Shown here: positions 9,091-21,600 of the stretch, one piece after another
Numbering within the stretch: position 1 is the stretch's first letter
Layout of the letters: each line of letters starts with the position of its first letter
Notes under the pieces: model-generated
The model's input: only the letters and a program-made list of their open reading frames with translations
Database searches by the model: none
Told to the model about the DNA's origin: nothing
Translations under genes and position numbers: made by a program
NCBI GenBank assembly: GCA_031772625.1
Contig: CM062816.1
Coordinates: forward strand, 634,725,269 to 634,789,268
DNA from: Pinus tabuliformis
Taxonomy: Eukaryota > Streptophyta > Pinopsida > Pinales > Pinaceae
Length of the DNA: 64,000 nucleotides
Direction: 5' to 3'

Positions 9091-10356
9091 TCATTTAGCA
9101 AGCTTCTTCTGAGAGCCTATAGAAGTTGGCTTGAGCCCTAGCGGACTTGTGCCAGCTGACCAAGTGACAGCTGCGACAAGAGCTAGTACTTGTGCATACA
9201 GCACCGTCGCTTCCAAGTTTGTACGAACTACCGGGTTGATAAAATGAGAGACAGGAAGCCCCAGGAGTTGTAGGATTATTGCTACAATACTGTAGCTCAC
9301 CACCTTCCACAACTGCTTGTGATAAATATGAATCAGGTTGGGATCTTTGGAAGTCCACTTCCATCCGAGTATCGGGAATTCAAAATTAAAACAAATAATG
9401 TCCATAATATATGCATTGTAGTAGAAAGGGGGAATGATCCAGGAAGTTGTATATGCTTTTCTTCTATATTATAATATCTCAGTCGCTAGTCTATTAGACA
9501 AAATATTTGCCCAATCCATAACATAACCATTAATCGTTGCTTCCATTAACGAGACTATCTCTATAGAAAATTTGGCAAAATCATATTGTCCCCACAGTCT
9601 ACACATCATAGCTCCAGCAGAGCAGTAAAGAGAAGCTAATGAGTCGACATAATACTTACCCGATGAATCATGCTTATGTTTTTCTAGGAAATGCCTCCAT
9701 TGCTTGATCGGGTCCGATTCCAAGTCATTTTCCTTTGCAAATGCTTCTAGGAATGCCTTGTTGTAGCACTTCTTGGGCTCCGGTAGATGGTACATTTGCC
9801 TGAGATCTTTAGGTTTGAATGACCTGAATATCCTTCCATCGGCCGTGGAAAATGTTCTATCTGAAGTCGAGATTTTCTCGAAAACCCATCTAACAACATC
9901 AGTGTATGGAAAAACCTTGGCCCGCGCTGCTATTCTATGAAGGTATGAACAGGCCAATTCTTTGAGAGTCCCTTCTGACTTGTTGGTTGAATTGGCCGTG
10001 GCTTCCTTTGATAATTCTTCAAGCTCCTCTACTTCCATCAGATTATAAATTCTCTCCTAGCTCGCATTTCCCAGACCGAGACATGTTGTGTCTGAGATTA
10101 ATCCTTTCTTGCTCGGTCCTGGTTCTTTGGCCATAGGGGTTGCTTTGGGCACAGGGATTGCTTTGGCCTTGTTAGATTTCTTCCCCATATTCTCTGGATT
10201 CATGAGTTCTAAGAAACTCTGCACAGACAATTTCAAACCGTAATATAGGGATATGCCGCTAAAAGCTACTATGCAAATGAACAGAATTAGGGTGATTATT
10301 GTATGATAAATCAGATGTACAAAACTACCACGAATGAAATCTTTTGAAGGACACAC
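9091..10356 (-). pseudogene. LTR-encoded ORF of Gypsy-2, left copy (N-terminal part)
   Basis: One minus-strand frame from about 10356 to 9091 with a single stop, TAG, at 10057-10059. Before the stop: a hydrophobic segment (TLILFICIVAFSGISLYY), then a Lys/Pro-rich linker; this part has no early ATG in this copy. After it: MEVEELEELSKEA, then a domain with YTDVVRWVFEKI, SFKPKDLRQMYHLP and GAMMCRLWGQYDFAKFS. Near 9303 the sequence departs from the right copy yet stays open to 9091 with a hydrophobic stretch (SIVAIILQLLGLPVSHF). The exact counterpart at 25253-28434 carries the same TAG. Function unknown; the central domain distantly resembles the N-terminal domain of the Gypsy-1 accessory ORF, by eye only. 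Confidence 0.6.
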
Positions 10357-10400
10357 TCTTAACTGTAAAATTTAATAACCGTTCGGGCCATTAATCGTGA

Positions 10401-10405
10401 TGAAT
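10401..10405. other. TSD of Chromo-1 (partner 16378-16382)
   Basis: TGAAT on both sides; the empty site in the homologous right LTR of Gypsy-2 has GATGAATTAATACC once. Confidence 0.93.
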
Positions 10406-10869
10406 TGTTAGGGTCCCACCCTAACCCCCTTATTTATGTCATGGGATCACGTCATAGTCAAGAGTCAATAAAGCCCATATTAATATTTGTAAGTGGTTAA
10501 CCCGCAATTAATGACGAGACCACAGTTAGTTGCAAATGGGCGGTAGTATTAGTTAGATGGTAAATGGGAGGTAGTATTAGATAGATGGTATTAATAAAAC
10601 CCACAACATTGGCTTGTGGTATTGCATGTATGAGTCATATATAAAGGATAGAGACTCCCTGCGAGGAGCATCGTGTCTTGTTTTGTAATCGAGCTCTGCT
10701 CTATTGGAGGTTTCCCCCTCGAAGAGGCCTGTGAACATTTCTCTATGAATAATAAAATCATTGCTATTCTGTGCTCTGGGTATATTTTCTTCGCATATTC
10801 TGTGTTCTCGGTATCTTTTCTTTGCATATTCTATGTCTGGGTATTGCTTTGTAGGTTAAGAGCATAACA
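10406..10869 (+). repeat. Chromo-1 5' LTR (464 bp)
   Basis: Starts TGTTAGGGT and ends GCATAACA. Just inside the start, GTTAGGGT-CCC-ACCCTAAC forms a perfect 8-bp stem. TATATAAA at 10638-10645 is the likely TATA box and AATAAA at 10751-10756 a likely poly(A) signal. Confidence 0.95.
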
Positions 10870-10871
10870 AG

Positions 10872-10883
10872 TGGTATCAGAAC
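10872..10883 (+). promoter_or_regulatory. Chromo-1 primer-binding site
   Basis: TGGTATCAGAAC, two bases after the LTR end. It matches the plant initiator-Met tRNA complement TGGTATCAGAGC at 11 of 12 positions. Confidence 0.88.
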
Positions 10884-11537
10884 ACTTTCCAGGGCTCGGT
10901 GGGATCTCCAAATTTTAGCAAAATTTTTTTAGGCTAGAGACGTGTTCCGGCGTCTTTAAACCACGGGATCTGTCGTTAAGCGCATAAACCTGCGGATTTG
11001 GTGAGGCATGCAAGCAGGAAATACAAGAGGTGGTCACGTCTGTTGGACTCCCTTGTAACCCCTGTGGGTACCCCTTCGAGTAGTATCGCATCAGACAGAA
11101 CCGCGCACGGACTGTCTTCCACGTACCCTCTGGGTATATAGGAAGCCCCCTAGCTCCCTTGAAACCTCGCCATAGATAAACCTTCGGCCGTCTTGTGGCT
11201 ACAGTACACCGAGAACAGCACTCGGAGAGATTACTCGCCCGTACGATAGGGTAGTCGGGTTGTACGGCTAAGGGTACGGTCGATCCTCCTTAGTTAGAGC
11301 CCTGAAACATTGGGCCGAGTACTACTGTCAGACCCTTATGTATATTGCGATCTGTAGCACCTGACACTCCCCAAGTCCATAGTTCCCTTTCTATCGGGTG
11401 ATCACACATCATCTATTCCAGATCACCAGTAGCAGTTGTTCCACCATCAGAATCAGGACGACGAGCTGAGCAAGGTGGTACCATTCAATTCTTAGTAAAA
11501 ATTTTTAGGCGGTCCCAAATTTTCATCAGGCTGGTGT
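10884..11537 (+). other. Chromo-1 5' leader
   Basis: About 650 bp between primer site and gag ATG. No ORF of note; expected to be untranslated leader with packaging signals. Confidence 0.7.
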
Positions 11538-14500
11538 ATGGTAGAAACTCGCGCTCAAGCGATGGCCAATGAAAGGATAGACAAAATTGAAGACCATGTG
11601 AACTCCCTCCACACTGCGGTGGACAAGATCGAAATTCAGCTTAAAGGAATAAGTCTCCAACTACAGGGCAAGGAGCCAGCCCACGAGGAGGCGTATAAGG
11701 GTCATGAATACCATGAGGGGGAGTCTAGCCACTCTCCTCACGTCTGGCACACCCATCCACCACCCAATCAGAAACCTCCCAAGTTGGATATGCATAAATT
11801 TGACGGTTCTCACACGTCCGCATGGCTAGCACAAATGGAGCAGTATTTCCAATTGAATCATATCATAGATGAGGGAACTAAGCTTATGGTGGGCACCATG
11901 TACTTGGACAGTGAACGATGGCAATGGAAGGAATGGTATCAGCGTTGCAATGGACAATTTCAGAATTGGGGCCAATTTGCCAAAGCTCTTCGAAATCGTT
12001 TTGAACAGGAAGACTCTTTTTTGGGGCGTCTCACTAAGCTCCGACAGACGGGTACAGTGGATGAATATATTACCGCTTTTGAAGCCTTAGCCTTCTGCAC
12101 TAAGGGTCTCACAGATGAGTTCTACATGGAATGCTTTATCAGCGGTCTTAAAGAAGCCATCAAAGCTCAGGTTCTACTCCACCACCCCCCCACATGGACC
12201 GAGGCTTGCCAGGTAGCTCGTAAGGTGGAACGTGCATTAACAGCCCAATCCAGCCGCCCCAACTTCCCCGCTAAAGGTCATCCCTCACAGGCTCCCAATA
12301 TGACCCAAACACTTAAGATTCAAAAGGTGTCACCTGCAGAAATGGCCGAAAGAAGGAAGCAAGGACTATGTTACTACTGTGATGAAAAATATTCTCCGGG
12401 TCATAAATGCAAAGAGCACAAGTTTTTTCAAATAGATGCCACTGACTACAGCTCCACCGAGGAAGATCCACCACTTGAGGAACCAGAGGCGACCGAAGAA
12501 GATAACCAACAGGAGATGGTATCTGATGAACCAATGATTTCGCTACATGCATTGGCCGGAATTTCTTCCCCTCAAACTCTCAAAATCAGGGGTTTTCTTA
12601 AACATCGCCCAGTAGTAGTCTTGATTGATAGTGGAAGTACCCATAATTTCATCCACCAAAAGATCGCTGAAGCAACACATTGTTTTGTCCGGGTAGTTTC
12701 TAACTTCCAAGTCCAGATTGCAGATGGGGGCACAATGAAATGTGAAGGTCGCTGTGAAAATGTCAAAATTCAAATGGGGGATTATCAATTGAAAACCCAC
12801 ATGTTTGCAATACACATGGGGGGTTGCGACATTGTCCTAGGTGCGGAATGGCTCCGCACTCTTGGGCCAATCACAATGGATTTCCAAGAGTTATATATGA
12901 GTTTTAAGCAGAATGACTCCACACATACCCTCCGTGGACTACAGGCGGGAGCCCCCTCTATCATAAGCTCGCATCGGATGGAAAAATTGTTAAAAAAGGG
13001 CCATCATGGAGTAGTAGCTCAATTTAATGCCATCCAGGTAGTAGACACCATGTCTTCGCCAATTCATCCTGAGATGCAACAGATTTTGAATAAACATCGG
13101 ACGGTCTTTGACAAACCTCATGAACTTCCACCCTCGCGAGGGGAACATGATCATAGCATCACATTGGTTCCAGGGGCCCAACCCCCAAATGTGCGGCCAT
13201 ACAGACATCCGTTCACCCAAAAGAATGAAATAGAAAAAATCATCAAGGAATTGTTGGAAGCAGGTGTCATTCGTCCTAGCATTAGTCCTTACTCATCTCC
13301 AGTCGTCATGGTCCTCAAGAAAGATGGGGAGTGGCGGATGTGTCCAGACTTCAGGGCCCTCAATAAGTTAACAGTCAAAGATAAATTTCCCATCCCAGTG
13401 GTTGACGATTTGCTGGACGAACTCAATGGGGCTCAATTCTTCACTAAATTGGATCTTCGCTCAGGCTACCACCAAATTCGCATGAAGGAAGTCGACATTC
13501 CCAAGACAGCTTTCAGAACTCATGAAGGCCATTATGAGTTCTTGGTCATGCCATTTGGTCTCTGTAATTCCCCCTCTACTTTTCAGAGCCTTATGAATCA
13601 CCTCCTCAAACCATATCTCAGAAAATTTGTCCTGGTCTTCTTCGATGACATCGTCATCTATAGTGGCACTTGGGTGGCACATCTTCAGCATGTAGATATC
13701 CTCTTGCAACTGCTCCGCACGCATAAACTATTTGTCAAAATGTCTAAGTGTGCGTTTGGCATGGAAGAAGTTGAGTATTTAGGCCACATTGTGGGGCGTG
13801 AAGGTGTCAAGGTGGATCCCAAAAAGATCCAGGCAATGTAAGAATGGCCTCAACCTAAGACCTTGAAAAGCTTGAGAGGATTTTTGGGTCTCACAGGCTA
13901 TTATCGTAAATTTGTCCGCAACTATGGCCGCATAGCGAAGCCCCTGACGCAACTTCTAAAGAAAAAATCCTTCTTCTGGAACAAAGAAGCACAACAGGCA
14001 TTTACCGCTCTCAAAACCGCCATGTGTTCCACTCCGGTCTTAGCACTACCGGACTTCACCAGAACATTTGTCATTGAATCTGATGCTTTGGGAACAGGTA
14101 TTGGAGCAGTCTTAATGCAGGAAGGGTTACCATTGGCCTTCACCAGCCAACAACTAAGTGGGAAGAACTTGGGCCAATCTACCTATGAGAAGGAAATGAT
14201 GGCCATCTTACATGCAGTTGAGACCTGGCGACCCTACTTGTTGGGGCGACGTTTCCAAATCCGCACAGATCATCACAGTCTTAAATATTTTTTGGAGCAA
14301 CGCTTATCTTCCCCCCAACAAAATAAATGGTTAGCCAAAATGCTGGGTTATCATTATGAGATCATTTACAAGAAAGGGAAAGACAACAGGGTAGCAGATG
14401 CAATGTCACGCCAATTTGAGGAGGAAAGTACTCTGCTCGCAATATCCCTCCCCATTCCAGACTGGATTGAAGAGGCTCGCGGGGAATGGTTTTCACATTC

Positions 14501-15884
14501 CGGGCTCTCCCAACTCATTTCTCAATTACAGGCAGATCCTAATTCCAGCAAGGGCTACTCGTGGCAGAATGATATTCTTCGCTACAAGGACAGAGTCGTC
14601 ATATCACCAACATCCACCCTCAAAAGTCGCATTTTGGCAGAATTGCATTCCTCCCCCATTGCAGGACATTCGGGCTTTCAGAAGACATACGCTCGCACCA
14701 GAAGATCATTTTTTTGGACCGGCATGAAACATGACATCCTTACTTTTGTAGCAGAATGTGACGTCTGTCAATGCCACAAGGGGGAAACCGTCAACACACC
14801 AGGCACATTACAACCATTGCCCATTCCGGCGTCAATTTGGACGGAGGTCTCCATGGATTTCATTACAGGTCTTCCAAAGTCCGGGAACAAATCAGTCATC
14901 ATGGTGGTTGTGGACCAACTATCAAAGTATGCTCATTTCTGCGCCCTACCCCAACCATTCACACCCACTTTGGTTGCTCAAACTTTCATGGATCAAATCT
15001 TCAAATTGCATGGCATGCCCACTTCTATTGTGTCCGACCGCGACCCAATCTTCACCAGTAATTTTTGGCAGGAGCTCTTCAAAATACAAGGCACTCAACT
15101 CAAACTCAGTACTGCATATCATCCGCAAACAGATGGTCAAACCGAAGCCGTCAACAAATGTCTAGAAACCTACCTTAGGTGTTTCACTTCAGAAAAACAA
15201 CACCTTTGGGTACAGTGGTTACCTCTGGCGGAATGGTGGTATAACACCAACTATCATGCCACCACCAAAATGACTCCCTATGAAGCAGTCTATGGACAAC
15301 TTCCGCCGTCCCCTACTTCTTATCTCACGGGGTGCTCCAAAGTACAAGCCGTGGATCAACTCTTACAACACCGTGAAACCATGCTTGCCCACCTGTGCGA
15401 GAATCTTCATCAAGCTCAGAACCATATGAAGCAACAGGCTGACCAACATTGCTCAGAGCGCCAATTTCAAGAAGGGGATCAGGTCTTTTTGAAGCTGCAA
15501 CCATATAAGCAAACATCACTCAAATACAAGGGTTGTCAAAAGCTCTCTCCAAAATTCTACGGACCATATCAAGTACTTCAGCGCATTGGAGAAGTGGCTT
15601 ACAAGTTGGCTTTGCCACCTACAGCAAAAATCCACCCAGTTTTCCATGTATCGTGCCTCAAGAAAGTGATTGGGAACAATTGCCGAGTTCAAACCAGTCT
15701 ACCTGAATTGGATGAAGAAGGATCAATCTGGCTTCAACCTGAACAGGTTCTAGACACACGAGACAAGCACCTACGCGGCCGCATGATTAAGGAGGTCCTC
15801 GTCAAATGGAAAGACACCTCGCCGGAAGATGCAACTTGGGAACCAGCCGCTATTCTTCAACAGTTTCCGCAGCTTCAGCCTTGA
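11538..15884 (+). pseudogene. gag-pol: Chromo-1 gag-pol polyprotein with one in-frame stop
   Basis: A single frame of about 1,449 codons, open except for TAA at 13839-13841 in the RT C-terminal region (IQAM-EWPQP). Order: gag; zinc knuckle CYYCDEKYSPGHKC; protease LIDSGSTHNF; RT with FFDD (about 13641-13652); RNase H with intact SDAL, YEKEMMAIL, RTDHHSL, RVADAMS; integrase zinc region (HSSPIAGHSGF...CDVCQCHK), catalytic core (MDFITGL, SDRDPIF, QTEAVNK); C-terminal chromodomain about 15726-15884 (VLVKWKDTSPEDATWEP). The chromodomain is known to steer chromoviruses towards modified chromatin. Start ATG at 11538 gives MVETRAQAM, typical of gypsy gag. One codon stands between this copy and a full polyprotein. 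Confidence 0.96.
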
Positions 15885-15900
15885 GGACAAGGCTAGTCTT

Positions 15901-15913
15901 AAGGGGGAGGGCA
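15901..15913 (+). promoter_or_regulatory. Chromo-1 polypurine tract
   Basis: AAGGGGGAGGGCA directly precedes the 3' LTR, as expected for plus-strand priming. Confidence 0.9.
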
Positions 15914-16377
15914 TGTTAGGGTCCCACCCTAACCCCCTTATTTATGTCATGGGATCACGTCATAGTCAAGAGTCAATAAAGCCCATATTAATATTTGTAA
16001 GTGGTTAACCCGCAATTAATGACGGGACCACAGTTAGTTGCAAATGGGCGGTAGTATTAGTTAGATGGTAAATGGGCGGTAGTATTAGATAGATGGTATT
16101 AATAAAACCCACGATATTGGCTCGTGGTATTGCATGTATGAGTCATATATAAAGGATAGAGACTCCCTGCGAGGAGCATCGTGTCTTGTTTTGTAATCGA
16201 GCTCTGCTCTATTGGAGGTTGCCCCCTCGAAGAGGCCTGTGAACATTTCTCTATGAATAATAAAATCATTGCTATTCTGTGCTCTGGGTATATTTTCTTC
16301 GCATATTCTGTGTTCTCGGTATCTTTTCTTCGCATATTCTATGTCTGGGTATTGCTTTGCAGGTTAAGAGCATAACA
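15914..16377 (+). repeat. Chromo-1 3' LTR (464 bp)
   Basis: Same length as the 5' LTR, with about eight substitutions, three of them clustered (CACGATATTGGCTCG against CACAACATTGGCTTG). TATATAAA at 16146-16153. Confidence 0.95.
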
Positions 16378-16684
16378 TGAATTAATACCATAAATTCCCA
16401 TCTCGTCGATCATATGTTAAATTATTATTTTAAGTGTGTCTTTGGATTTCCCCGATCGACGATCGGCGATAAATTGCAAATCGTAATCGGGAGCTTCAAA
16501 GGGATAGGGCTTTATCACTTGCAACGCATATCTCTAATTGCCGATAAAGTAATATTATAATAAAGCAGAGTATCATGCATGAAAACCATTTAAGTGTATG
16601 TTTTCATCTTGAAATGTGTGCCTTATTAATTGATCACAATCGGGGGTTTGGTTTGCACTTTTATCCCCTTGTCATATGATTTCC

Positions 16685-16965
16685 CCGATTGCCGATTTGC
16701 GATTACCTTTATTCGATCAGGGAATTTGATGAAGCATTGTTTGTATATGTCCCTTTGTTATCTCTGATTGCCAACTGCGATTGTCTTCATCGAATCGGAG
16801 GATTTGATGAGGCCTTATTCTTTGTGTGTCTCTTGGTCACTGTTATCTCCGATTACCGATTGCGATTTCCTTTTTCTAATTAGAGCATTTGTTGAGGCCC
16901 CGCTTGTGTATGTCCATTTGTCATTGCGATATGCGATCTTTGATCGCTTTATCGCAATGTAGAAC
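16685..16965. repeat. Degenerate ~72-87 bp tandem repeats in Gypsy-2 U3 (left copy)
   Basis: Three to four diverged units, each with a core like CGATTGCCGATTGCGATT followed by CTTTATCGAATCGGAGGATT and a TTGTGTATGTCCC-like stretch. The same array is at 28842-29115 in the right LTR. Confidence 0.75.
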
Positions 16966-17206
16966 TAAGTATAATGTTTTTTTTTAAAGGAACACTTTGT
17001 GCTTTTCAGAAGGGTTTTACAAAATGAATCATTTACATCGGGGCTTTCGGTTAAGATTTTTCTTGTAAAGAGGTCAATACCAGTTTTATTTATCAACTCA
17101 CAAATCTTAACTAAGTTTATTTAAAAAGGGACCCATTTCTTATTAAAAATTTTTGTAAAAGTTTTATAGAAATGCGGGGGGGGGGGTGTTGTTGTACAAC
17201 ACAACA

Positions 17207-18613
17207 ATTGGCAATTCACTGGGAGAAACAGTTATCTTTGAGAAAATAATATAATATTTTAACCTTCTTAATTTGAAAACCTTTATGGATAGAGAAAATC
17301 TGATATAACTAGGGAATCATGAACTTTGAATATAATGAAAACTATCTTTGCTATCTCTTTCTTATTTAAAAATTAAATACATTCTGAGTATAAGTAAACC
17401 TTAATTGGTTGATAATGATAAAACGAAAGACTTTTCCAACTTAGCTTATATAATGACTCCTTTGTCACAGGTAGAGCCATTGTTGCTAGCAAACGTTCAT
17501 AGTCTCGGTAGGGTTATCTTTTAACCATTTGATCATTCATTGTCCCATCCATTTCAGAGTATAATTTAAAAGAATGCATCCAAAAGATATGTTTCCACAT
17601 TTTTTGTATTACATTTTCTTTTTTCCTTATTTATTTATTTTGCAAGACAAAAAGCCATTGTCCTGGTTTGGTGGCCAACTGTTAACAATGCCATTCACTG
17701 GTTGTAGTTTAACTGAACAAGTTGGCTCGCGATGAGACCCCTTGACTTATGATTATAAGCCATTACCCTATTTTGGTATGCAGTGTTGGTAATGTTAGTT
17801 GAACTAGTCCCCTATGATCATGGTAAGCAGGCTCGTGATGAGACCTCTTATCTTTTATATCAAATATATTTTAGAATTACACTATGAAAAATCATAAACT
17901 TTGATGGATGGGGTGAATAATTTTCTCCTTAAGAGAACATGGATGATAATTTAAGAGTTGAAGATGCTAAGATTGGATCAGTCTTCTCTTTGTATTGATA
18001 ACCTTTTTTAGGCTTCTAAAACTTAGAACGGTTTATAGTATTTTGAGTTTTGAGAAGATTTCACAAAAATAAAAAGGGTTTTCAGAGTTTACTTATACCT
18101 AATTTCCTAGAACTTTCCTTTTCCTTCAAGGCTTCCATCTATTGAAAGTAAATATTAAGACTATTTTCTTTTAAGTAACCTTTTCAAAATAGTAAAGACC
18201 AATAGAAGGCTATTTACAACTTTATTTTCTAAGAAAGAAAATAAACTAATTATTCACACAAATATAGCTGAAAATTGAATATTTACAAAGTGAGAAGGGG
18301 TTACCTTCTCAATTGAAGAATTTTTTCAAAATAAGCCCATTGACAGGAAGAGAATCTCTCTTTCCTGATAGATCTTGCAATAAGAATGTTGATGGGCCTA
18401 TCTTCTCACTGATTTGAAATGGTCCAAGCCACATATTTTGAAATTTAGTGTGTTTTCCTTTATTCTCGTGGGCTTTGTCCCATTTCAAAACAAGATCACC
18501 AACTTGTAAATGTTTTGAGCGCTTGAATTTGTATCAAAAGAAGACTTAATAATTTGTTGATGCTTGGCATGTGTAATTCGGGCTTTCTCCCTTTCTTCCT
18601 CTAGTTTCAAGAT
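17207..18613 (-). other. Gypsy-2 internal 3' region, end of integrase to LTR
   Basis: AT-rich, without a credible gene apart from a degraded integrase C-terminal part (to about 18330). Next to the LTR the plus strand reads TGGCAATTCACTGGGAG (17209-17225), primer-site-like in inverted orientation. No polypurine tract is visible here. Confidence 0.65.
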
Positions 18614-21600
18614 CTAAGTATGTCTCAGTTGAATAGAAGATGAGAAATTTTCTTCAATAAACTGCACTAAGGTTAGTGATGGAAGTACTAAGTTTGCTGG
18701 TATGACAGCCTCATTTCCATACACTAGATTAAATGGAGAAGTGCCTATTGAGGCCTTCTGTGTTATACAGTCTACCGATAATGAAAATATCAAAGACTTG
18801 TGCCAATTCTTATGATTTTGATCAATAGTTCTCTTAATGATTTTGATAAGATTTTTATTGGTGGATTCTGTTAAACCATTACACTGAGGGTAGTAGTTTG
18901 CAGAATATTTCAATTTGAATCCTCTTTTGATAGCAAATTCAAGTATAGAATTACCAGAGAAATAAGATGCATTATAAAAAATAAGAGCATTTGGAACACC
19001 AAACCTAGTAATGATGAACTGGTCTATGAATTCAAAGATTGCCTCAGAGTTTGATGCCTTCAAAGGAATTGCTTCTACCCACTTAGTGAAGTAATCAGTA
19101 GCTGTAAGGATATACCTGTGCTATTTGGATAAATGTGGAATAATTTCTCCAATGATATCCAATCCCCATTGTTCAAAGGGTTGTTCAGTGTTGACTGGTT
19201 GTAAAGGAAAAGTTGGCTTCCTTTGTCTTCCACTGGTAGTTTGACATGTTCTACATTTCCTTACATACTCATGAGTATCTTTAAATAAGGTGGGCCAATA
19301 ATACTTTGCATGAATAATTTTGTGAGCTGTTGTATCAGCTCCAAAATGTCCTCCTGCTGGACCACCATGTAGTTCCTACAAGACCTTCTACACTTTAGGT
19401 TTTTCTAAGCATCTTAACAAAATTGAATCATAATTCCGTTTAAACAACACATCATCAACAATCATGAATTTTTTTTCTTTCAGTCTTATGGCACGTTTAT
19501 CTTTACAGGAAATATTAGAAGGAGCATATCCATTTTTCAAATAGAATATCAAATCTGCATATTGGGATTTAGGGTTAATGGTACTTAACTCATTGATTTC
19601 TTCGATATTCTTTGTATTTTCATGTTGCTGAATGTTAGAAGCTCCTGCTAACAACATGCAAAAACCTTGGCCTTTGACAATCTTTGCTGGTCTAATTTCC
19701 AAATCATACTCTTGTAATGTTGTGACCCAGTTTGCCCTTTTTTCTCCCAATTCCCTTTGAACTAGTAACTGTCTTACTGCTGAAAAAGGGACTATAACTT
19801 TTGTGTGAGCCTTTAAGAGAAAGGGCCTAAAGTGTTTAATGGCTTTGTATACAGCAAAGGCTTGTTTTTAAACTTCAGAGTAATTAAGTTCAGCACCTTG
19901 AAAATTTGAACTATAAAATGATATTGGTGCTTCCAAGTTTTGATCATTGATTCGTGTCTGCACTGCTGCATAAGATGAATCAGATGCAAGGGTATAAAAA
20001 ATGAAATGATTTGAAAAATTGGGAGTGCTTAAAGCAAGAACATTTATGATTGACTGCTTGATTGTATTAAAAGCCTCCCTTTCTATATGTCTGCATTTAA
20101 ACACTGAGTTTTTCTTGATCATGGTTTGTAATGGTAAAACAATCTGTGAAAAATCTGGAACAAATCTTTTTACAAAGTTAATTTGACCTACAAAATGATT
20201 ATGTGGAAATGGAATATCAGAAATCTCTTTGATTCTATCTGGATCAATATAAATACCATCTTTCGAAACAATGAATCCCAAGAGTTTACCTTGGTCAAGA
20301 GAAAAAAAGACTTCTTAGGATTGAGTGAAATGCCATACCTTTTACAGCGTTCAAAGATTTGTTTCAAATCATGTAAATGACTTGATCTTTTCTTAGAGAA
20401 GACAGTAATGTCATCCAAATAGACAACTACTGATTTATTGATTAGACCTTTGAATGCTATGTCCATCGCTCTTTGGAATGTAGCTCCAACATTGATTAAT
20501 CCGAAAGGCATTTTTTGATAGGCATAAGTTCCCCACTTAGTTCTGAAAGTAGTCTTAAGTCTGTCATCGGGGTGCACCAAAATTTGGTTATACCCTGAAA
20601 AACCATCTAAGAAAGACATTAGTTCAGAACCAACTACTGAATGGAGAGTTTTCTCCATTGTTGGTAGAGGAAAATTATCCTTTTGACTTGCTTTGTTAAG
20701 ATTTCTGAAATCAATACAAATTCTAATGTCACCATTTTTCTTTCTTACTGGCACCAAGTTGGACACCCAATTTGAATGTCTAACAGGGAAAATTATCTTA
20801 GCTTTCAAGAGTTTGTTTAACTCAGCTTTTATTTGACTTTCGAGGTTGGGATGAATTTTCCTTAATTTCTGCTGTACTGGCTTTTCTTCAGATATCATTG
20901 GAATTGTATGTTGTATGATAGAAGTATCATATGTTTTCAAATCATCATAATTCCAAGCGAAGACATTTTTATACCTATTCAATAATCTGATAAATGCAAT
21001 TCTTTCTTCTGAAGTAAGTCCTAATCCCAAATTGATGTTTTGTGGCTTGTCCTCTGTACCAAGGTTTATTAATTCAAATCTCAAAGTAGAACTTTGGAGT
21101 TTTGAATTAGTAACCTATTTGAACCTATCTTTGATGTCATAAAGATCTTCAAGTTTAACCACTAGTTTAGGTATTGAATTTTCTTCAACTTTTTCCTTTA
21201 TTTGAAGATCATGCTCACTTTCATCAATAATTTGATCATCATAGGACTTATCAGAAGTTAAGAAATTTAAAATGTCATCATCATGATTGAATACTCACCA
21301 GTTAGTGACATTATCAGGAATCGATGGTCTGAAAATTAACTCTACTGGAAATTTATCGGGACTGTAATATTCAGATGGAAGGAGCTTAGAAGCAACATTG
21401 GCTAGCAAATCTGCTGTTGCATTCTGAGATCTAGGAATGGGAGAAATATTAAATGCTAGAAAATGAGATACAAGGTCTTGTACCAAGGATTGATAATGTT
21501 TAAGGTGACTAGAAAGACAATGTATAGTATTTCTGACTTGTTTTATAACAATTTCAGAGTCACCAAACACTTTCAAATATTGTACCTTAAGACCAATTGC

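Larger units (their letters stand above)
10406..16377 (+). mobile_element. Chromo-1: nearly intact chromovirus (Ty3/gypsy), 5,972 bp
   Basis: Two 464-bp LTRs (TG...CA), 5-bp TSD TGAAT (10401-10405 and 16378-16382), a Met-tRNA-type primer site, a polypurine tract and a single-frame gag-pol ending in a chromodomain. It is inserted in the left LTR of Gypsy-2; the uninterrupted site is visible in the right LTR near 28524-28550. By eye the LTRs differ at about 8 of 464 positions (~1.7%), so the insertion is fairly recent. Confidence 0.95.
9091..17206 (-). repeat. Gypsy-2 left LTR (element 3' LTR), truncated and interrupted by a chromovirus
   Basis: The sense strand starts at 17206 (TGTTGTGTTGTACAAC) next to internal DNA. 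After removal of 10406-16377 and one TGAAT it gives about 2.1 kb. It matches the right LTR at both ends of the insertion (TTAAT-GTGATGAAT at 10391-10405 and TTAATACCATAAAT after 16382, against 28524-28550). Homology stops near 9303, opposite about 27455 in the right copy. Confidence 0.65.

Noticed and set aside
10406-10428. Telomere-like CCCTAAC/GTTAGGG at the Chromo-1 LTR edge
   Set aside because: A single inverted repeat, not an array, and not the plant TTTAGGG unit; it is an LTR-terminal stem.
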